Shown in pieces: positions 58,823 through 64,000 of a DNA stretch of 64,000 bases. Each line of letters begins with the position of its first letter. Positions within the stretch are counted from its first letter, which is position 1. The notes below the pieces were generated by a model that saw nothing but the letters and a program-made list of their open reading frames with translations, had not been told where the DNA came from and did not search any database. The stretch spans positions 1-64,000 of the forward strand of contig JADCEL010000054.1 in assembly GCA_020250125.1 (NCBI GenBank), read 5' to 3'. This stretch comes from Rhodobacter sp. Lineage in GTDB: Bacteria > Pseudomonadota > Alphaproteobacteria > Rhodobacterales > Rhodobacteraceae. The translations under genes and the position numbers were made by a program.

Positions 58823-60501
58823 ATGCCGTTTCTGTCCTTGCCCTTTCGCCTGCGCTATGTCCCGCTGACCCTGGCCCTTGCAGGTGTCCTGGGCTTTGGT
58901 GCCCTGTGCCTTGCCTTTCCGGGCTGGGGCCTGTTCTACGCGCTTTTGTCGCTGGCCTGCCTGTTTCTGGCGGGTGTGGGCGTGCATGACCTGGTCCAGA
59001 CGCAGCACGCGGTTCTGCGCAACTATCCCATCGCCGGGCATCTGCGCTTTCTGCTGGAAGGGGTGCGCCCGGAAATCCGCCAGTATTTCTTTGAAGGTGA
59101 CAAGGATGGTGCGCCCTTTTCGCGCGACAAGCGGGCGCTTGTCTATCAGCGGGCAAAGCGCGCCCTGGACAAGCGGCCCTTCGGCACGCAGTACGATGTT
59201 TACGGTGATCAGTATGAATGGCTGCACCATTCCATCGCGCCCCGCCCGGTCAGTCCCGACCCCCACCGCGTGATCATCGGGCACAGCGGCCCCTGCACAC
59301 AGCCCTATTCGGCATCGGTCCTGAACATATCCGCGATGAGCTATGGTGCCCTGTCGGCCAATGCGGTGCGCGCGCTGAACCGGGGGCAAAGCTGGGCGGT
59401 TTTGCCCATGACACCGGCGAGGGCGGTGTTTCCCCCTGTCACCGCGAGGCGGGGGGCGATCTGATCTGGGAAATCGGATCGGGCTATTTCGGCTGCCGCA
59501 GGCCCGACGGCAGCTTCGACCCCGATCAGTTCGCCAAAGCCGCGTCGGACCCCCAGATCAAGATGGTGGAGTTGAAGCTGAGCCAGGGCGCAAAACCGGG
59601 CCACGGCGGCGTCCTGCCGGCGGCCAAGGTCACGGCGGAAATCGCGGCGATCCGGGGGGTGCCGATGGGCGAAGACTGTATATCCCCCGCCGCGCATTCC
59701 GCCTTTTCGACCCCGGTCGAACTGATGCAGTTCATCGCCCTGATGCGCGGGCTTTCGGGCGGCAAACCCGCCGGGTTCAAGCTGTGCGTCGGCCACCCTT
59801 GGGAGGTGATGGCGCTGTGCAAGGCGATGCTGGACACAGGGATTACCCCCGATTTCATCGTGGTGGACGGCAAGGAAGGCGGCACTGGTGCCGCCCCGCT
59901 GGAATTCATGGATCACATGGGCATGCCGCTGCGCGATGGCCTGAGCTTTGTCCACAATGCTCTGGTGGGTTGCGGGCTGCGCAATCGCCTGCGGCTGGGC
60001 GCATCCGGCAAGATTGTCAGTGCCTTTGACATGGCGCGCGTCATGGCCCTTGGCGCAGACTGGTGCAACGCGGCCCGCGGGTTCATGTTCGCGGTGGGCT
60101 GCATCCAGGCGCAGACCTGCCACACCGGCCTGTGCCCCACCGGCGTCACCGCGCAGGACCCGTACCGGCAGCGGGCCATCGTGGTGCCCGACAAGGCGGA
60201 ACGCGTGTTCAACTTCCACCGCAACACGGTGCAGGCGCTGGCCGAACTGGTGGCGGCGGCGGGGCTTGACCATCCGGGCCAGCTTGGCCCGCAGCATTTT
60301 CTGCGCCGGGGCGCCGCAGACCGGGTGGTCAGCTACGCCCAACAGTACGAAACGCTGGAACCCGGCCAGCTTCTTGCCGATCCCGGCAGTGCCGGACGCT
60401 TTGGCCAGGCATGGTCCCTTGCCCGGTCCCACAGCTTCGCAAGAGGCGATGGCGATGCCGGCCTGCGGGCCGGTCGCGTGCAGCCTGTCAGGGAACGATA
60501 A
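58823..60501 (+). pseudogene. FMN-binding glutamate synthase family protein, frameshifted
   Basis: N-part in frame of 58823 (NISAMSYGALSANAVRALNRG) and C-part in the next frame (AKLGGFAHDTGEGGVSPCHREAGGDLIWEIGSGYFGCR) join if one G is added in the 5-G run at 59382-59386. Confidence 0.88.
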
Positions 60502-60520
60502 CCGGGGGCCGCGCCTTGAT

Positions 60521-60541
60521 CCGCAGGGGGTGCCCCTGCGG
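60521..60541 (+). terminator. Hairpin downstream of glutamate-synthase-like gene
   Basis: CCGCAGGGG-gtg-CCCCTGCGG. Confidence 0.55.
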
Positions 60542-60786
60542 CCGGTCCCGGAAAGGGTCTGACCCTTCGGCATCCGGGGATTCCGGGCGATGCCGGGGTA
60601 AAGGCCCTTTCGGACCTTCAGACAGGACGAAAGCTTGTCTCGCAGGGGCGGACCTGATGTTTCAGGGTCAGACCGATCAGCCGTCCTGTGTTCTTTCGGG
60701 TGGCTGGCGTTTGCTTGCGGCACTTGACGGCCCCGGTCTTGTCGCCGAAGCAGACCGCGCCGCAGGACCATGGCCCGGCGATGCGC

Positions 60787-60809
60787 GGGGGCCGGGGACA
60801 CCGGCCCCC
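60787..60809 (-). terminator. Hairpin downstream of modA
   Basis: GGGGGCCGG-ggaca-CCGGCCCCC, 7 nt past the modA stop. Confidence 0.6.
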
Positions 60810-60815
60810 CGGGCG

Positions 60816-61574
60816 TCAGTTGAGCGTGCGAAAGCCGGATTCCCTGAACCGCGCGGCGGCATTGTCCGATGACAGGGCCTGGAAGAATGCCCGGTCGGCC
60901 GCGTCGGAGGCACCGCGCAGCAATGCGGCCGGGTAGATGATTGGCGCATGGCTGTCTTCGGGAAAGGTGCCCACCACGGTCACATTGTCATCTGCCGCCG
61001 CATCGGTCGCATAGACGATGCCGAAAGGGGCCTCGCCCGCCGACACCAGGGCCAGGGCCGCGCGGGTGTTTTCGGATTGCGCCACGGCCCCTTCGACCGT
61101 CTTCCATACACCCAGGGCTTCCAGCGCGGCCTTGCCGTACTGGCCGGCGGGAACGGCATCCACCATCGCCATGGAAAGCTTTCCATCCCCCAGCAGCCCC
61201 GCAAGGTCAAATCCCGGCGTGATCGCAACGGCAGGCGCATCCTTGCCGCTGGCGATCAGCACCAGACTGTTTCCCAGCAGATCGCGGCGCGCCAGAACCA
61301 ATCCGCCCTTTTCGACCTCGTCCATCCAGTTGACGGCAGCCGAGATAAAGACATCGGCCGGTGCCCCTTGCAGGATCTGCCTGGCAAGCGCGTTCGAGCC
61401 GGCATAGCTGACCGTCACCTGATGGCCGGTGTCCGCCTGAAAGTCGGCGGCAACCGCATCCAGCGCGTTCTTCAGCGACGCGGCGGCAAACACGACCACC
61501 TCTTCAGCGGCGGCAGGTCTGGTCACAAGCAGCGCAATCAGCGCCACCATGGCAATACGGCGGGACATGGACAC
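60816..61574 (-). CDS. modA: Molybdate ABC transporter substrate-binding protein ModA
   Basis: VVFAAASLKNALDAVAADFQADTGHQVTVSYAGSNALARQILQGAPADVFISA. Confidence 0.94.
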   Translation of the reverse strand: MSMSRRIAMVALIALLVTRPAAAEEVVVFAAASLKNALDAVAADFQADTGHQVTVSYAGSNALARQILQGAPADVFISAAVNWMDEVEKGGLVLARRDLLGNSLVLIASGKDAPAVAITPGFDLAGLLGDGKLSMAMVDAVPAGQYGKAALEALGVWKTVEGAVAQSENTRAALALVSAGEAPFGIVYATDAAADDNVTVVGTFPEDSHAPIIYPAALLRGASDAADRAFFQALSSDNAAARFRESGFRTLN

Positions 61575-61692
61575 TCCCTTGAATATGTTTCAGCCAGAAC
61601 TTTCGGGACAGGGCACGTTCCGGCAGGACCGTCTTCCGGGGTGCCCGGCACCGGACCTGACGGTTGATGCCGTCGGGTCCGGACCCCATCCC

Positions 61693-62835
61693 TCAGGCCA
61701 GATGATCGACCCGCGCCATGTATTGCGCAAGGGTTTTCACCTGGCCCAGCCAGCGCGTCAGAAGTTCCGGGTCATGCGGTGCCGCGTGAACGCCCGGCGG
61801 AATTTCCCGCGCCATCACCGCCTCGACCGCCAGCGACACGGGCACGGACACCAGACGCCCCATCGCCGTGCCGCGCGCGTCGCCCCAGGCATCCATCGCC
61901 CAGGTCTGGTGGAACACCGCGCGCCCGTCCCGTTCCGCCTTTAACGAGACGAACAGGATCACCCGGTCAGGTTCATCGGGGCCATAGGAATTGTCGCGCC
62001 AGAAGGCCGCCGCCATCTCTGCCAGCCGCGCATCGCCCGCCGGGCCTTGCAGCGTTTCAATCTCGGCAAAGACCGGGGCCCAGGCCTGCGACCAGCCGTT
62101 CAGGCGGATGGTGCCGCGCACGAAATCCTTCACCTTCCACGCCGGGTCAAAGCGGTAGTCGGCAAGAAAAGGCAGCGAATCGCGGTTCGGATAAACCTCG
62201 AAGCTTTCCGGCACCGGCAGCGGCGCGTCATAGGCGCTGATCGCATCCCAGGGCCGGTCCACCCGCAGTTCGGTGAAATCGCGCAGGCTGCGCGAGGGCG
62301 ACCGCAGCGCCTTCAGCACACCCAGCGGCGACCAGCTGAATTTGTAGCGGAACGGGTTGGCCACCTTCGGCACCCCGCCGCAATAGGAGGTGAAGGACAG
62401 CACATTCGCCGGGTCACAGGCCGCCGAAGCGCGGTAGCGCGCCACCAGATCATGCGCCATCAGATGGTCAATGCCGGGGTCCAGACCCACCTCGTTCACG
62501 CTGACCAGCCCCGCTGCCCTGAACGCCGTATCCAGGTCACGCATGTCCGGTGCGATGTAGCTGGACGACACGAAATGCGCGCCTTTCGCAAGGCAGGCCC
62601 TGGCGATGGCGACATGCTGATCGGCGGGCAGCATCGAAACGGCCAGGTCGCCCGGTTGCAGCGCGTCGGTCAGCGCCGCAAGCGAATAGGCGCGGATATC
62701 CTGCGTCAGGTCGCCCACCGCATCGCGGGCCTTGTCAACCGTGCGGTTCCACACCGTCACCGGTTTCCCTGCCCCGATCAGCCGCCGCAGACCCGGAACG
62801 GAAGACAGGCCCGTGCCGCACCAATGGATTGTCAT
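61693..62835 (-). CDS. Saccharopine dehydrogenase, L-glutamate-forming (Lys9-like)
   Basis: Rossmann start; VNEVGLDPGIDHLMAHDLV; FTSYCGGVP...NPFRYKFSWSPLGVLKAL. Confidence 0.88.
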   Translation of the reverse strand: MTIHWCGTGLSSVPGLRRLIGAGKPVTVWNRTVDKARDAVGDLTQDIRAYSLAALTDALQPGDLAVSMLPADQHVAIARACLAKGAHFVSSSYIAPDMRDLDTAFRAAGLVSVNEVGLDPGIDHLMAHDLVARYRASAACDPANVLSFTSYCGGVPKVANPFRYKFSWSPLGVLKALRSPSRSLRDFTELRVDRPWDAISAYDAPLPVPESFEVYPNRDSLPFLADYRFDPAWKVKDFVRGTIRLNGWSQAWAPVFAEIETLQGPAGDARLAEMAAAFWRDNSYGPDEPDRVILFVSLKAERDGRAVFHQTWAMDAWGDARGTAMGRLVSVPVSLAVEAVMAREIPPGVHAAPHDPELLTRWLGQVKTLAQYMARVDHLA

Positions 62836-62852
62836 GTTCGGTTACCCCCCCC

Positions 62853-63908
62853 TCAAAGACCTGTCGTGTGGCGCTGGAATTCATCCTTTGCCCGGCCCCA
62901 GACGCCGGTTTCCAGGCTGCCCAGCGTCAAGAGCGATGGCAAAAGCTGTGCCGCATAATCCTGGCTGCTTTCCACCGGCAGCAGCGACGGCAGATTGTCG
63001 ATCGCCGTCACATCGAGCGGCGGCGCATCATGCACGCGCAAGGCAGGCACATCCCAGTCCGTCGCCCGGTCATAGACCTTGACCGGCGAGAAATCCGACG
63101 TCGGATCACAGGCGATGTCGCCGATCACCGTCAGGGCGCGCGGGGCAGTCACCGCACCGGCGGGCACGAAGACCGGGCATCCGGGCCGGGCCAGAATGCA
63201 GTTCAGGAAAATCTCATGTTCCAGCACCTGCGGAAACGGCCCGCCACGGGCGGTTTCCGCCATGTCCCATTTCGTGACCGGCACGCCCGTTGCCGCGCAC
63301 AGGTCCGCCGCCCCGCTGCCCACCCGGCCCAGCGCGCCGATGATGATGGCGCGCGGGCGCTGCGGGCCGACGGCGGCCAGTTCGCGGCCCAGATCGGCCA
63401 GCAAGGCCGTCTTGCCGGGATATTTGCGGACCGGCCCGGCAATGGCGCCCCGCTGCTGCGCCGCCCAGCATTTCAGCGCCACCGCCGCCCCGGCATACCC
63501 CGCCCAATAGCCGAACGCGGCCACGCGCCGCCCGGTTTCATCCACCAGATATTCAAGATCATAAAGCGTGCCGCCCCCGGCCCTGAAGCGGTCCAGCAGA
63601 ACGCGCCCGGCAGGCTGCCCCTTATAGGCATGACCGAACATGATATGGCGATGCGTCAGGGGTGTTCCGTCTTCGGGCAGTTCCTTCAGCCCGAAGATGA
63701 TCGCATCTGCCGGGGCCTTGGGCCACAGGTTTTCCGCCACGATTGCGCAGCCTGCGGCACGGTACCCGTCGATGGGAATGGCGCGGACCTGGCTTTCCTC
63801 GACACTCACGCGGATGCCGGCAGCCACCAGGGCAGCCGCACCCTCGGGTGTCAGACCGACCCGTTCCTCATTCGGCCGCTGTTCCGCCCTGACCCAAAGA
63901 TGTGTCAT
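62853..63908 (-). CDS. Saccharopine dehydrogenase, L-lysine-forming (Lys1-like)
   Basis: LWVRAEQRPNEERVGLTPEGAAALVAAGIRVSVEES; FGLKELPEDGTPLTHRHIMFGHAYKGQ. Confidence 0.88.
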   Translation of the reverse strand: MTHLWVRAEQRPNEERVGLTPEGAAALVAAGIRVSVEESQVRAIPIDGYRAAGCAIVAENLWPKAPADAIIFGLKELPEDGTPLTHRHIMFGHAYKGQPAGRVLLDRFRAGGGTLYDLEYLVDETGRRVAAFGYWAGYAGAAVALKCWAAQQRGAIAGPVRKYPGKTALLADLGRELAAVGPQRPRAIIIGALGRVGSGAADLCAATGVPVTKWDMAETARGGPFPQVLEHEIFLNCILARPGCPVFVPAGAVTAPRALTVIGDIACDPTSDFSPVKVYDRATDWDVPALRVHDAPPLDVTAIDNLPSLLPVESSQDYAAQLLPSLLTLGSLETGVWGRAKDEFQRHTTGL

Positions 63909-64000
63909 GCCCCGTTCCCCCGCGTTGCGGCGCAGCGATAGCAGATTTCACGCCGGGCAACAGGGGCCGCGCTCACTCCCCGCCAAGGTGCTGTGGCAGG

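Overview
High-GC alphaproteobacterial chromosome segment, Rhodobacteraceae/Paracoccaceae-like by gene content and protein similarity as I recognise it. No database was searched. Main blocks: (1) serine biosynthesis (serB divergent from serC-serA) with a structured serC leader. (2) Housekeeping genes: metallophosphoesterase, LLM flavin oxidoreductase, zapE, two MFS transporters, asd, a decayed muiA-like gene, truA, a YcjX/YcjF-like pair, quinone oxidoreductase, COQ9, rpsU. (3) A 136-bp near-perfect duplication of the rpsU 3' end plus terminator, bracketing an alpha/beta-hydrolase/AraC cassette. (4) A RecD-like helicase followed by prophage and IS debris. Inside this debris, between a DUF6441-like phage gene and a tail-gene start, sits an AT-richer two-gene operon: a phosphoribosyltransferase and a SLOG-like/antitoxin-HTH fusion with a palindrome inside its promoter. 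I consider this the best candidate for an undescribed system. (5) A 19-kb flagellar export/basal-body cluster (fliI to fliP). (6) A galactoside utilisation locus (IclR, ABC transporter, GH4, SDR, dgoK, dgoA, GH42). (7) A frameshifted glutamate-synthase-like gene, an orphan modA, and two saccharopine dehydrogenase-like genes. A hairpin-rich dispersed repeat family occurs at the window start, near 17.2 kb (inverted) and at 46.7-47.4 kb, in gaps at the 3' ends of genes. No tRNA, rRNA or CRISPR array was recognised.
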